Assembly: GCA_003175865.1 (NCBI GenBank)
Contig: PSRF01000376.1
Location: 1-6,142, forward strand
Reading direction: 5' to 3'
Length of the DNA stretch: 6,142 nucleotides
From: Blastocatellia bacterium
Lineage (GTDB): Bacteria > Acidobacteriota > Blastocatellia > Pyrinomonadales > Pyrinomonadaceae
Made by a program: the position numbers and the translations under genes. Positions within the stretch are counted from its first letter, which is position 1. Every line of letters starts with the position of its first letter. A model generated the notes under the pieces. It was given only the letters and a program-made list of their open reading frames with translations. It ran no database searches and was not told the origin of the DNA. This document shows positions 1-6,142 of the stretch, in pieces.

Positions 1-50
1 CCAATCACTGCCATGAGGATTAGCGGCAACCATACTTCTTTCATCTTCAT
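1..50 (-). CDS. 5' end of a minus-strand gene for a membrane or exported protein (partial)
   Basis: Reading the minus strand from an ATG at 50-48, the frame stays open to the window edge and gives MKMKEVWLPLILMAVI plus part of one more codon. Two lysines followed by a hydrophobic run are typical of a signal peptide or a first membrane segment. Just upstream on the same strand (complement of 51-65) is a purine-rich stretch containing AAAGG and AGGAAG at ribosome-binding distance, which supports a real start here. The gene runs away from the amidohydrolase gene, so the two are divergent. Only 16 full codons are visible, so the product cannot be identified. A chance short frame is possible, but start, ribosome-binding site and signal-like residues all agree. 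Confidence 0.55.
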   Translation of the reverse strand, partial: MKMKEVWLPLILMAVI

Positions 51-83
51 ACTTCCTACCTTTCTGTTCTTGGGGCAACGGAG

Positions 84-210
84 CGCGATTGAACGACCAT
101 CGTCGGGTTTCACTTGAAGGTGAGCGAGGTCTTCTGTTCGACTACTCCAATATCATCTGGGCTCGGCGTCTTTCTACAGCCGAGATGCAGTATCGCGATT
201 GATGTGCCAT
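84..210. repeat. Spaced direct repeat CGCGATTGA-N4-CCAT, two copies
   Basis: CGCGATTGA followed by four variable bases and CCAT occurs at 84-100 (spacer ACGA) and again at 194-210 (spacer TGTG). The copies are 110 bp apart in the same orientation, between two divergent genes. Two matching half-sites with a fixed gap are what a paired binding site for a regulator could look like. No regulator gene or known consensus supports that, and chance is a real alternative. Confidence 0.25.
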
Positions 211-302
211 GAGTAAGGAGCTGTAGCTGGAGTGATGTAACTGCTGCAAACAGAATGAATAAATTCTTTTCTTCGACATTGATTTGAAGTGTGGCTGGTT
301 GC

Positions 303-316
303 AGTAGTCAACTACT
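303..316. promoter_or_regulatory. Short palindrome AGTAGT-CA-ACTACT, possible operator
   Basis: Two perfect 6-base arms flank a 2-base centre, about 90 bp upstream of the preferred amidohydrolase start. The size and symmetry suit a dimeric DNA-binding protein. Nothing else, such as a second copy, a clear promoter core or an adjacent regulator gene, supports this, so it is a candidate only. Confidence 0.2.
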
Positions 317-391
317 TAAGACACGAGGGCGACCAAAACTATCTGATTGGATAGGTAATGGGAATCTGGATCCACCGATTACACTACAACC

Positions 392-395
392 GGAG
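392..395 (+). promoter_or_regulatory. Ribosome-binding site GGAG that favours the amidohydrolase start at 403
   Basis: GGAG lies 7 bases before the ATG at 403, a near-ideal Shine-Dalgarno position. The longer alternative start at 358 has only a weak AGG two bases before it and would add 15 mostly polar and basic residues ahead of the signal peptide. This site and the signal peptide together favour 403. Confidence 0.6.
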
Positions 396-402
396 AACGA
401 GA

Positions 403-1650
403 ATGCGAAACGCTACCTACTGCTTGTTTGTTAGCCTACTCATCAGTATTTGCACTCCAATTCACTCCCTAACTCAGCCAGCGAAGCGCGTTGTCATTGC
501 GGCGGATACTGTTCTTGACGGCAAAGGACACATAATCAAGGACACGCGCATCGTTGTCGAAGGCGGGAAGATTGTCGCTATCGATGCCAAGGCTGGGCCA
601 GTCGATTACGACCTCCGCGGATTGACCGTGTTACCCGGCTGGATCGATGCGCATGCGCATATCACCTGGAGCTTCGGTAAAGATGGAAAGAATGCGGACG
701 CTGGTGACACTACTCAGGAAGCCGCTTATAGATCAGCCGCTAACGCATGGGCGACTCTGATGGCGGGTTTTACAACCATCCAGAGTGTCGGTTCACCGAC
801 AGACTTACCTTTGCGCGACTCAATTGCGCGTGGAGAGTTGGTTGGACCACGCGTTCTAACTGCAGTGGAACCTTTGTTGGGTCGCGGTGAACAGACTGGG
901 ACTCCGGAAGAGATTCGCGCTTTCATCAGGAAACAGAAGCAGGCGGGTGCCGATGTGATCAAGATCTTTGCGTCTCAGAGCATAAGACAGGGTGGTGGCA
1001 TGACTTTGTCGCAAGACCAGTTGAATGCAGCGTGCGATGAAGCGAAGAAACAAGGATTGCGTGCAGTGGTTCATGCGTACAAAGACGCAGTCCGTGCTGC
1101 AACGTTAGCCGGTTGCACTCAAGTGGAACATGGAACGTTAGCGACCGATGACGATCTGAAGTTGATGGCGCAAAAAGGCACCTATCTGGATCCACAAGCT
1201 GGTCTTGTGATCGAGAACTACTTGCTCAACAAAGAGCGCTATCTCGGCACGCCTGGTTACACTGAGGAAGGTTTCGCGGCGATGATCAAGATCCTCCCGA
1301 TGAACCATGACCTTGTGCAGCGAGCCAGCAAGATCCCTGGTTTAAAAATTGTCTTTGGCACGGATGCTGTTGCAGGGTCGCACGGACGAAATGCTGAAGA
1401 GTTTATCGATCGTGTACGTGATGGAAGGGTCGATCCGATGACGGCGATGGTTTCAGCGAATTCACTTGGAGCGGAGGCACTGGGAATGGGCAATCAGATT
1501 GGTTCAATCGCCCCAGGCTTGCAAGCAGACATAATTGCACTCGACGGCGATCCGCTGAGCGACATCACGGCCGTGCGACGAGTTGTGTTTGTGATGAAGG
1601 GTGGAGTTGTTTACAAGAATGTGGAATCTTCACGGGCGATTGGACAGTAA
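403..1650 (+). CDS. Exported metal-dependent amidohydrolase (imidazolonepropionase/prolidase-like family)
   Basis: The 415-residue product is a metal-dependent hydrolase expected to cleave an amide, peptide or cyclic-amide bond. I start it at ATG 403, because residues 1-22 then form a normal Sec signal peptide (MRN, hydrophobic core at about 7-17, probable cleavage after IHS). No lipobox is present. The mature part begins with a small beta-sandwich segment (GKIVAIDA), then the metal-binding DAHAH motif (His84, His86), a likely carbamylated Lys187 in VIKIF, His224 in VVHAY, His243 in VEHGT and the catalytic Asp321 in FGTDA. The C-terminus returns to the sandwich domain (GSIAPGLQADIIALDGDP). 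All expected binuclear-site ligands of this amidohydrolase family are present, so it should be active. Length is usual for the family. Characterised relatives include Xaa-Pro and Xaa-Arg/Lys dipeptidases, but the substrate cannot be read from sequence. A start at 358 (430 residues) is the main alternative. It appears monocistronic. Confidence 0.88.
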   Translation: MRNATYCLFVSLLISICTPIHSLTQPAKRVVIAADTVLDGKGHIIKDTRIVVEGGKIVAIDAKAGPVDYDLRGLTVLPGWIDAHAHITWSFGKDGKNADAGDTTQEAAYRSAANAWATLMAGFTTIQSVGSPTDLPLRDSIARGELVGPRVLTAVEPLLGRGEQTGTPEEIRAFIRKQKQAGADVIKIFASQSIRQGGGMTLSQDQLNAACDEAKKQGLRAVVHAYKDAVRAATLAGCTQVEHGTLATDDDLKLMAQKGTYLDPQAGLVIENYLLNKERYLGTPGYTEEGFAAMIKILPMNHDLVQRASKIPGLKIVFGTDAVAGSHGRNAEEFIDRVRDGRVDPMTAMVSANSLGAEALGMGNQIGSIAPGLQADIIALDGDPLSDITAVRRVVFVMKGGVVYKNVESSRAIGQ

Positions 1651-1653
1651 TAC

Positions 1654-1800
1654 CTCCCTGGAGTGCGACGGCCCGGCGTCGCTTTGTTACAGCAGCACCG
1701 TCGTTACTCTCGATCATTTCGACTCAGCAGAATCTCACGATTGAGTTATTGACGAATCTCGCAATAACAAAGCGACGCCGGGCCGTCGCACTCCACGGAG
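1654..1800. repeat. 147-bp inverted-repeat element, REPIN/BIME-like (paired REP) or small MITE
   Basis: Positions 1654-1689 and 1765-1800 are reverse complements over 36 bases with a single mismatch (C1658 against C1796), enclosing 75 bases. Each arm also contains its own hairpin: GCGACG and CGTCGC separated by six bases, at 1665-1682 and at 1772-1789. The outer ends read CTCC-NT-GGAG, a further small palindrome. Two inverted copies of a GC-rich hairpin unit in an intergenic gap of this size match REP doublets (REPINs), which are mobilised in trans by a RAYT transposase. There is no coding capacity inside and no clear target-site duplication. The interior holds a weaker imperfect inverted pair (1699-1709 with 1743-1754). 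The element starts 3 bases after the amidohydrolase stop. Whether it recurs in the genome cannot be seen here. Confidence 0.7.
1665..1689 (+). terminator. Possible weak terminator formed by the left repeat arm
   Basis: A 6-bp GC-rich stem (GCGACG/CGTCGC, 6-base loop) is followed directly by TTTGTTA, 14 bases after the amidohydrolase stop codon. This has the outline of a rho-independent terminator, but the stem is short and the T tract is interrupted. The right arm gives the same structure on the minus strand. Any termination role may be a side effect of the repeat element. Confidence 0.3.
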
Positions 1801-1828
1801 TTGACCATTTCACAACAATGACCATCCT
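1801..1828 (+). promoter_or_regulatory. Candidate promoter for addBA, weak
   Basis: TTGACC at 1801-1806 is a good -35 match, and CATCCT at 1823-1828 is a poor -10 match with a 16-base spacer. It is the only stretch between the repeat element and the addB start that could hold a promoter. The transcript would then start about ten bases before the ATG. Readthrough from the upstream gene across the repeat is the alternative. Confidence 0.2.
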
Positions 1829-1845
1829 ATGCAAGACTGAACGCG

Positions 1846-4800
1846 ATGCCACTTTCCTCCGGACGGCGAATAGAGATCTCAACTGACGCAGCCACGCGAC
1901 TTCATCTCGCGCAGGAGTGGATTGAGAATTATTCCGCTGATACCGAGATAACGCTCGTCGCGCATTCTCAAGAGGCAGCCAACGATCTTCATCTGCGAGT
2001 TGTTGAATCGCGTGCCGCGGCTTTTGGACTAAAGAGGGTTACGCTGAACTTCATCGCCTCGCGTTTGGCCCAACGCACGTTAATAGAATCAGGCACAGCG
2101 CCGGCAACAAATCTCACGTTCACGGCCGTCGTGGCTCGTGCAATTCATTCGCTCCAATCAACAAAGAAACTTACATATTTTGCACCTGTCGCTACCAAAC
2201 CAGGTTTTCCGATTGCGGTCGCAAAGACTCTTTTTGAGTTACGAATGAACCAGGTGCCTTCCGAGTCATTGGCGCGACTGACGAGGGGAGGGAGGGACCT
2301 GGCGGCGATTGCTGAGACAGTTGAGACGGAGTTAGCCGCTGCGAAACTGTCGGATCGTGCGGTTTTGTTCGAAGCTGCGATCCAGGCGATCGATTCGGCT
2401 GAAGGTGTTTCGTGGATTGGCAAACCTTTGTTGTTGTTCGACCTCTGTTTAATTTCAAAGTTAGAGCAGCGTTTGATCGAAACCCTGGGTCAGCGAGCGA
2501 AGAGTGTGTTGGCGACTGCGCCGAGTGGAGACGAGCGGACTGTTACTGCTCTGGAAGCAGCGTTGAATACAGCGAGAACGAATAACAGAGTGGCGTTGGG
2601 GCGCCACACTCAAAAGAGCTTGACGTTAATTAAGGAGCATCTGTTCCAAGACACCGCGCCCACTCGCGCAGAACTTGATGACAGCGTGACGCTGAGCAAC
2701 TGGCCCGGAGAGCCGCGTGAGTGTGTTGAGATCGTTCGCAACATTCAAATGGAAGCGACCCAGGGTGTACCTTTGGACCAGATTGCCGTGTTGCTCAACT
2801 CGCCGGGCGAGTACCGTGCACACCTGGAAGAGTCATTTGCACGCGCAGATATACCTTCATATTTCTCCCAAGGTACGACCTCCCCTGATCCTGCTGGTCG
2901 CGCTCTACTTGCACTCTTAGCATGCGCAGCTGATGGTCTCTCCGCCAAACGTTTTGCGGAATACCTCTCACTCGGTGAACTGCCGGCGCCCGAATCTACA
3001 AAAGACGTAGATGCACAGTGGGTCGCACCGGACGATGAACTTATCCAAAGTGAAATCGAAACAGAAGAAATTGAGACGAACCTGGCCAGCTCGAACCTTT
3101 CAACAGATCCGGACGATTCACCAATCGTCGATGGTTCTCTACGAACCCCGGCTAGGTGGGAGAGGTTGATCGTCGATTCGGCCGTTATCGGCGGAAGGGA
3201 TCGTTGGTCACGTCGCCTCGCTGGTTTAGCGAACGAGTTGCAAGTCCGGATTGATGAAGCCGCTCCGGATGAGGAGTCGTTAGTCCTCTCACTCAAACGA
3301 GACCTACGGGATTTAAATAGTCTGCGCAACTATGCGTTACCACTGATCGAGCAGTTGGACCGACTGCCTATCACTGCAACCTGGGGCGAATGGTTAGCCA
3401 GACTGCGTGAGTTAACAGTAAACGCGCTCCGACATCCTGAAGGCGTTTTAGAGACTCTCGCTGAGCTTGAGCCAATGAGTGCCGTCGGACCAGTCGATCT
3501 ATACGAAGTACAACTCGTGCTCGAACCTCGCCTGCGTGATCTTCGAGTAAAACCGCCGAAACGTAGATTCGGTCGAGTGTTTGTTGGACCAATCGCTGCT
3601 GCGCGTGGGTTGTCATTCAAAGTTGTGTTTGTTCCAGGATTAGCCGAGAAAGTGTTTCCACGGAAAGTCGTCGAAGATCCCATTCTTCCAGACATCCAGC
3701 GAGGTGATACAGATCCGCGACTAACAACTCGACGCGATCAACTCGACAACGAACGAGCTGCGCTGCGAATTGCCATCGGTTGTGCAACCGATCGAGTGTA
3801 CCTGTCCTACCCGCGTGTTGATGTGCAGCAATCACGTCCACGCGTACCATCCTTTTATGCACTGGAAGCACTGCGGGCAGCTGAAGGAGCACTACCAGGA
3901 TTTGAAGAGGTAAGAACACGAGCTGAATCGACAACACGAGCACGACTTGGCTGGCCCGCGCCCGCAGATCCGAACGCGGCAATAGACGAAGCTGAATATG
4001 ATCTCGCCTTACTAGCCAATCTCGCTGATCTACCTAAAGAACAGGCGACCGGGACTGCAAACTACCTTTTGACTGCAAACAAACATCTTGTTCGTGCATT
4101 ACGCGCGCGGAGTCGGCGTTGGTTGCGACGCTGGACTCAAAACGATGGACTTGTCGATCCCGATCAGCTGGGGTTTGAGAGTATTGCGCGTCATCAATTT
4201 GCGAATCGGCCATTTTCAGCATCTGCACTTCAACTGTTCGCTGATTGTCCTTATCGATTCTTCCTCAGTGCAGTGATGAGACTTGAACTGCGACAGGAGC
4301 CAGCCGCAATCGAAGTTATTGATCCGCTGACGCGCGGTTCGCTATTCCATGAGGCACAGTTTGAAATTCTGTCCGGACTTAGATCGAAAGGCTTACTACC
4401 GCTAAAACCGGATTCATTAAAGGTTGCGTTCGATTTCGTGGAGCAAGCTCTCGGTCATTTGTCAGATAGTTACGAGGATCAGCTGGCACCAGCGATACCT
4501 CGCGTTTGGATCGACGGTGTGAACAGCATTCGCGCTGACCTGCGTGAATGGCTACGTCGCATGACCGAGTCGAACGAGGTTTGGGTTCCGCACAAGTTTG
4601 AGCTCTCGTTTGGTCTTGGCGACTATGGACCACCCCATCGTGATCCAGACAGCGTCGATCATCCAGTCGAACTGATTGGCGATCTGAAGTTGCGCGGTTC
4701 GATAGATATGGTCGAGCGAGGAGGCACAAATTACCGTGTCACTGATCACAAGACCGGTAAAGCCCGCGCGGAAAAAGACACGGTTGTCGGTGGCGGAAGG

Positions 4801-5127
4801 TATTTGCAGCCCCTTCTATACGCACTCGCCTGCGAGAAATTGTTGCCAGGAAAAGTCGACTCTGGCCGCCTGTACTACTGCACCGCGGATGGCGGTTACG
4901 AACAACGTATTGTTTCGCTGAACGACGAGAACACTCGGATTCTCAATTCGATCCTGAGCACGATTCGTCAGAGTCTCGTCGATGGTTTTCTTCCAGCAGC
5001 GCCGGACAAGGATGCGTGTAAATGGTGCGACTACCTCGCCGTCTGTGGCGCTTACGAAGAAAAGAGAACTAAGGACAAACCGCGAGACCGTCTGATTCAG
5101 ATCAAAGCAATGAGGAAGTTGCCGTGA
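1846..5127 (+). CDS. addB: AddB/RecC-like helicase-nuclease subunit with Fe-S PD-(D/E)XK nuclease
   Basis: This 1093-residue protein is the nuclease-scaffold partner of an AddAB-type enzyme that unwinds and trims double-strand DNA ends for RecA loading. The N-terminal part has the inactivated helicase fold; where a Walker A loop would sit (about 37-50, EITLVAHSQEAAND) no GxGKT is present. The second helicase-like domain includes LDQIAVLL near 310-317, then an acidic segment at 383-430, then ARGLSFKVVFVPGLAE at 586-601. The C-terminal nuclease domain has His835, Asp954, Asp967-x-Lys969 and a QxxxY motif (Gln988, Tyr992), the complete catalytic set. Cys801 plus Cys1058-x2-Cys1061-x5-Cys1067 give the AddB iron-sulfur cluster pattern. 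The ATG at 1846 is the only plausible start, since an in-frame TGA lies at 1819 and no other start codon lies between. It has no good ribosome-binding site, suggesting modest expression. It overlaps addA by 4 bases. RecC is unlikely because RecC lacks the intact nuclease and cluster. Confidence 0.88.
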   Translation: MPLSSGRRIEISTDAATRLHLAQEWIENYSADTEITLVAHSQEAANDLHLRVVESRAAAFGLKRVTLNFIASRLAQRTLIESGTAPATNLTFTAVVARAIHSLQSTKKLTYFAPVATKPGFPIAVAKTLFELRMNQVPSESLARLTRGGRDLAAIAETVETELAAAKLSDRAVLFEAAIQAIDSAEGVSWIGKPLLLFDLCLISKLEQRLIETLGQRAKSVLATAPSGDERTVTALEAALNTARTNNRVALGRHTQKSLTLIKEHLFQDTAPTRAELDDSVTLSNWPGEPRECVEIVRNIQMEATQGVPLDQIAVLLNSPGEYRAHLEESFARADIPSYFSQGTTSPDPAGRALLALLACAADGLSAKRFAEYLSLGELPAPESTKDVDAQWVAPDDELIQSEIETEEIETNLASSNLSTDPDDSPIVDGSLRTPARWERLIVDSAVIGGRDRWSRRLAGLANELQVRIDEAAPDEESLVLSLKRDLRDLNSLRNYALPLIEQLDRLPITATWGEWLARLRELTVNALRHPEGVLETLAELEPMSAVGPVDLYEVQLVLEPRLRDLRVKPPKRRFGRVFVGPIAAARGLSFKVVFVPGLAEKVFPRKVVEDPILPDIQRGDTDPRLTTRRDQLDNERAALRIAIGCATDRVYLSYPRVDVQQSRPRVPSFYALEALRAAEGALPGFEEVRTRAESTTRARLGWPAPADPNAAIDEAEYDLALLANLADLPKEQATGTANYLLTANKHLVRALRARSRRWLRRWTQNDGLVDPDQLGFESIARHQFANRPFSASALQLFADCPYRFFLSAVMRLELRQEPAAIEVIDPLTRGSLFHEAQFEILSGLRSKGLLPLKPDSLKVAFDFVEQALGHLSDSYEDQLAPAIPRVWIDGVNSIRADLREWLRRMTESNEVWVPHKFELSFGLGDYGPPHRDPDSVDHPVELIGDLKLRGSIDMVERGGTNYRVTDHKTGKARAEKDTVVGGGRYLQPLLYALACEKLLPGKVDSGRLYYCTADGGYEQRIVSLNDENTRILNSILSTIRQSLVDGFLPAAPDKDACKWCDYLAVCGAYEEKRTKDKPRDRLIQIKAMRKLP
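5112..5118 (+). promoter_or_regulatory. Ribosome-binding site for addA inside the addB 3' end
   Basis: GAGGAAG lies 5 bases before the GTG at 5124, within the last codons of addB. It is a strong Shine-Dalgarno sequence, much better than anything before addB, and it fixes the GTG as the addA start. Confidence 0.75.
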
Positions 5128-6142
5128 GTACGAAGTTCACAGATCAGAAAGCCCGGGAACGGATCTGCAACGATCTCGACACGTCATTAATTGTTGAAGC
5201 TGCAGCCGGAACCGGGAAGACAACCGCGCTTATTGGTCGGATTCTTTCTGGAATTGTGAATGGTCGCGTCAGACTGTCGAACGTTGTAGCGGTGACGTTC
5301 ACGGAATTTGCTGCGGGCGAACTAAAACTGCGTTTGCGATCCGCAATCGAAGAGGCGCGACAACAGCATACTTCAACTGATGCTGATCGATTCCTTAGAC
5401 AAGCAGTTGAAGAACTGGAAGAGGCACGGATCGGCACGATTCACGCCTTCTGCGGCGATCTCTTGCGTGAGCATCCCGTTGAAGCTGGCATTGATCCATT
5501 GTTTGAAGTTGCTCCAGACGATCTTACGTACCCACTGTTTAGTCTCGCTTTTGAAAAATGGTTTGAGAAGCAACTCGCAAATCCGGATGAAGGGGTGCGG
5601 AGAATTTTGCGCCGTCTGCCACGCAGGGAGTTAGGTGGAAAGCGCACAGCGATCTTGTCGAAGCGTCCACGGGATATTGGACCAAAGCCTCTACTTCGAC
5701 GGGCGGTGCTTGAGCTTTTGAAAGAGCGTGACTTCACTGCAAAGTGGCGTAACTCTGAAAGATTTGATCGCGACGCGGAAATTGATGCACTGGTTGGCGA
5801 AATCCAGCAGTTGGGCGAATGGTCTGATACCGGCGATCCAGGTCAGTACCTGACTCAGTCGCTGAAGTACTTAAAGCATTTCGCTGCAGAAATCACCCGG
5901 CCCGAGTCACTGGGACAGCCGAGAGATTACGATGGAATTGAAGCACATCTGTTTGGACTCTTGAGTGGTTGGAGATCAAAGGCTTGGAAAGCCTATTACG
6001 CCAGGAAGGATACTTTTCCGGCCGACGAATTAAGACGGCGACGTGATGACTTAATACTGCGGGTTCAGGAGTTCATCTGTAGAGCCGGGGCTGATCTAGC
6101 GCCAAAGCTTCGCGAAGAGCTTTGGCCGGTGATTGAAGAGTT
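5124..6142 (+). CDS. addA: AddA/RecB-like UvrD-family helicase subunit, N-terminal part (cut by window end)
   Basis: The frame starts at GTG 5124, whose last two bases with the following A form the addB stop (GTGA overlap), and stays open for 339 codons to the window edge. The product is the ATP-driven motor subunit of the AddAB DNA-end-processing enzyme in the cytoplasm. Visible motifs in order are a Q-motif (Phe5-Thr-Asp-Gln8), Walker A AAAGTGKT at 26-33 with Lys32, motif Ia VTFTEFAAGEL at 57-67, and the family signature IGTIHAFCGDLLRE at 103-116 followed by AGIDPLFEV. A later stretch, LLKERDFTAKW, is also usual in AddA. Motif II (DEFQD-like), the remaining helicase motifs and the C-terminal nuclease domain lie beyond the window, so their integrity is unknown. 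The strong ribosome-binding site and overlap imply co-translation with addB. RecB or another UvrD-like helicase is less likely given the AddB-type partner. Confidence 0.88.
   Translation, partial: MSTKFTDQKARERICNDLDTSLIVEAAAGTGKTTALIGRILSGIVNGRVRLSNVVAVTFTEFAAGELKLRLRSAIEEARQQHTSTDADRFLRQAVEELEEARIGTIHAFCGDLLREHPVEAGIDPLFEVAPDDLTYPLFSLAFEKWFEKQLANPDEGVRRILRRLPRRELGGKRTAILSKRPRDIGPKPLLRRAVLELLKERDFTAKWRNSERFDRDAEIDALVGEIQQLGEWSDTGDPGQYLTQSLKYLKHFAAEITRPESLGQPRDYDGIEAHLFGLLSGWRSKAWKAYYARKDTFPADELRRRRDDLILRVQEFICRAGADLAPKLREELWPVIEE

Larger units (their letters stand above)
51..402. other. Divergent intergenic region without a recognisable gene
   Basis: No open frame with a credible start and ribosome-binding site is seen on either strand; short ATG frames near 203 and 209 stop within a few codons. 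The region should contain promoters for both flanking genes, but I cannot place a -35/-10 pair with confidence. Visible structure is limited to a spaced direct repeat (84-100 and 194-210), an AT-rich patch near 251-270 and a short palindrome at 303-316. If translation of the amidohydrolase starts at 403, positions 358-402 are leader sequence rather than coding. Confidence 0.5.

Noticed and set aside
162..184. CTCGGC / GCCGAG inverted repeat with 11-base loop, considered as a terminator or riboswitch stem
   Set aside because: Six-base stem, no T tract on either strand and no other conserved riboswitch structure around it.
239..312. Imperfect inverted match of ACTGCTGCAAAC with GGTTGCAGTAGT
   Set aside because: Ten of twelve positions over a loop of about 50 bases is weak, and the second half overlaps the palindrome already listed.
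2590..2607. GTGGCG-N6-CGCCAC hairpin inside addB that superficially resembles the REP-like hairpin at 1665-1682
   Set aside because: Only six base pairs, within an intact frame, and its sequence does not match the arms of the intergenic element; chance is sufficient.
2745..3329. Long minus-strand open frame (194 codons) opposite addB
   Set aside because: It is the antisense shadow of a strongly supported coding gene, rich in Ser and Arg with no recognisable domain or ribosome-binding site.
5297..5332. Phe in place of the frequent Lys in AddA motif Ia (TFTEFAA)
   Set aside because: This position varies in RecB and AddA proteins, so it is not evidence of a defective helicase.
6101..6126. Perfect 9-bp inverted repeat (GCCAAAGCT / AGCTTTGGC, 8-base loop) inside addA
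   Set aside because: It lies in well-formed coding sequence, and one 9-bp hairpin with a short loop is not unexpected by chance in about 6 kb; the codons read naturally as PKLREELWP.
403..6142. Idea that the amidohydrolase and addAB form one defence or repair system
   Set aside because: The amidohydrolase is exported, has its own spacing and possible terminator, and is separated from addB by a repeat element; AddAB is a housekeeping repair enzyme and nothing in the sequence links them.

Overview
The window is ordinary chromosomal bacterial DNA with roughly balanced base composition. It carries two complete genes, two genes cut by the window edges and one clear small repeat element. The N-terminal region of the AddB-like protein and the loose gene spacing resemble a Gram-negative, possibly Acidobacteriota-like, genome. 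That placement is a weak inference from general family knowledge; no marker gene here fixes the taxonomy.

Layout. Positions 1-50 hold the first codons of a minus-strand gene whose product begins with a hydrophobic, signal-like N-terminus. Positions 51-402 are a divergent intergenic region with weak repeats but no gene. Positions 403-1650 (+) encode an exported metal-dependent amidohydrolase of the imidazolonepropionase/prolidase-like family. Positions 1654-1800 are a 147-bp near-perfect inverted repeat with a 36-nt arm at each end, and each arm can also fold into its own GC-rich hairpin, as in paired REP elements (REPIN/BIME). Positions 1846-5127 (+) encode an AddB/RecC-type helicase-nuclease subunit. 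From 5124 to the window end (+) lies the N-terminal third or so of the AddA/RecB-type helicase partner, overlapping addB by four bases.

Function. The addB-addA pair would form a heterodimeric helicase-nuclease that resects double-strand breaks for RecA-dependent repair and degrades unprotected linear DNA. The AddB part keeps the full nuclease motif set and the four cysteines of an iron-sulfur cluster, but lacks a recognisable Walker A motif. The amidohydrolase has no evident functional link to addAB and is separated from it by the repeat element. I see no convincing novel multi-gene system. The repeat element is the item most worth following up.
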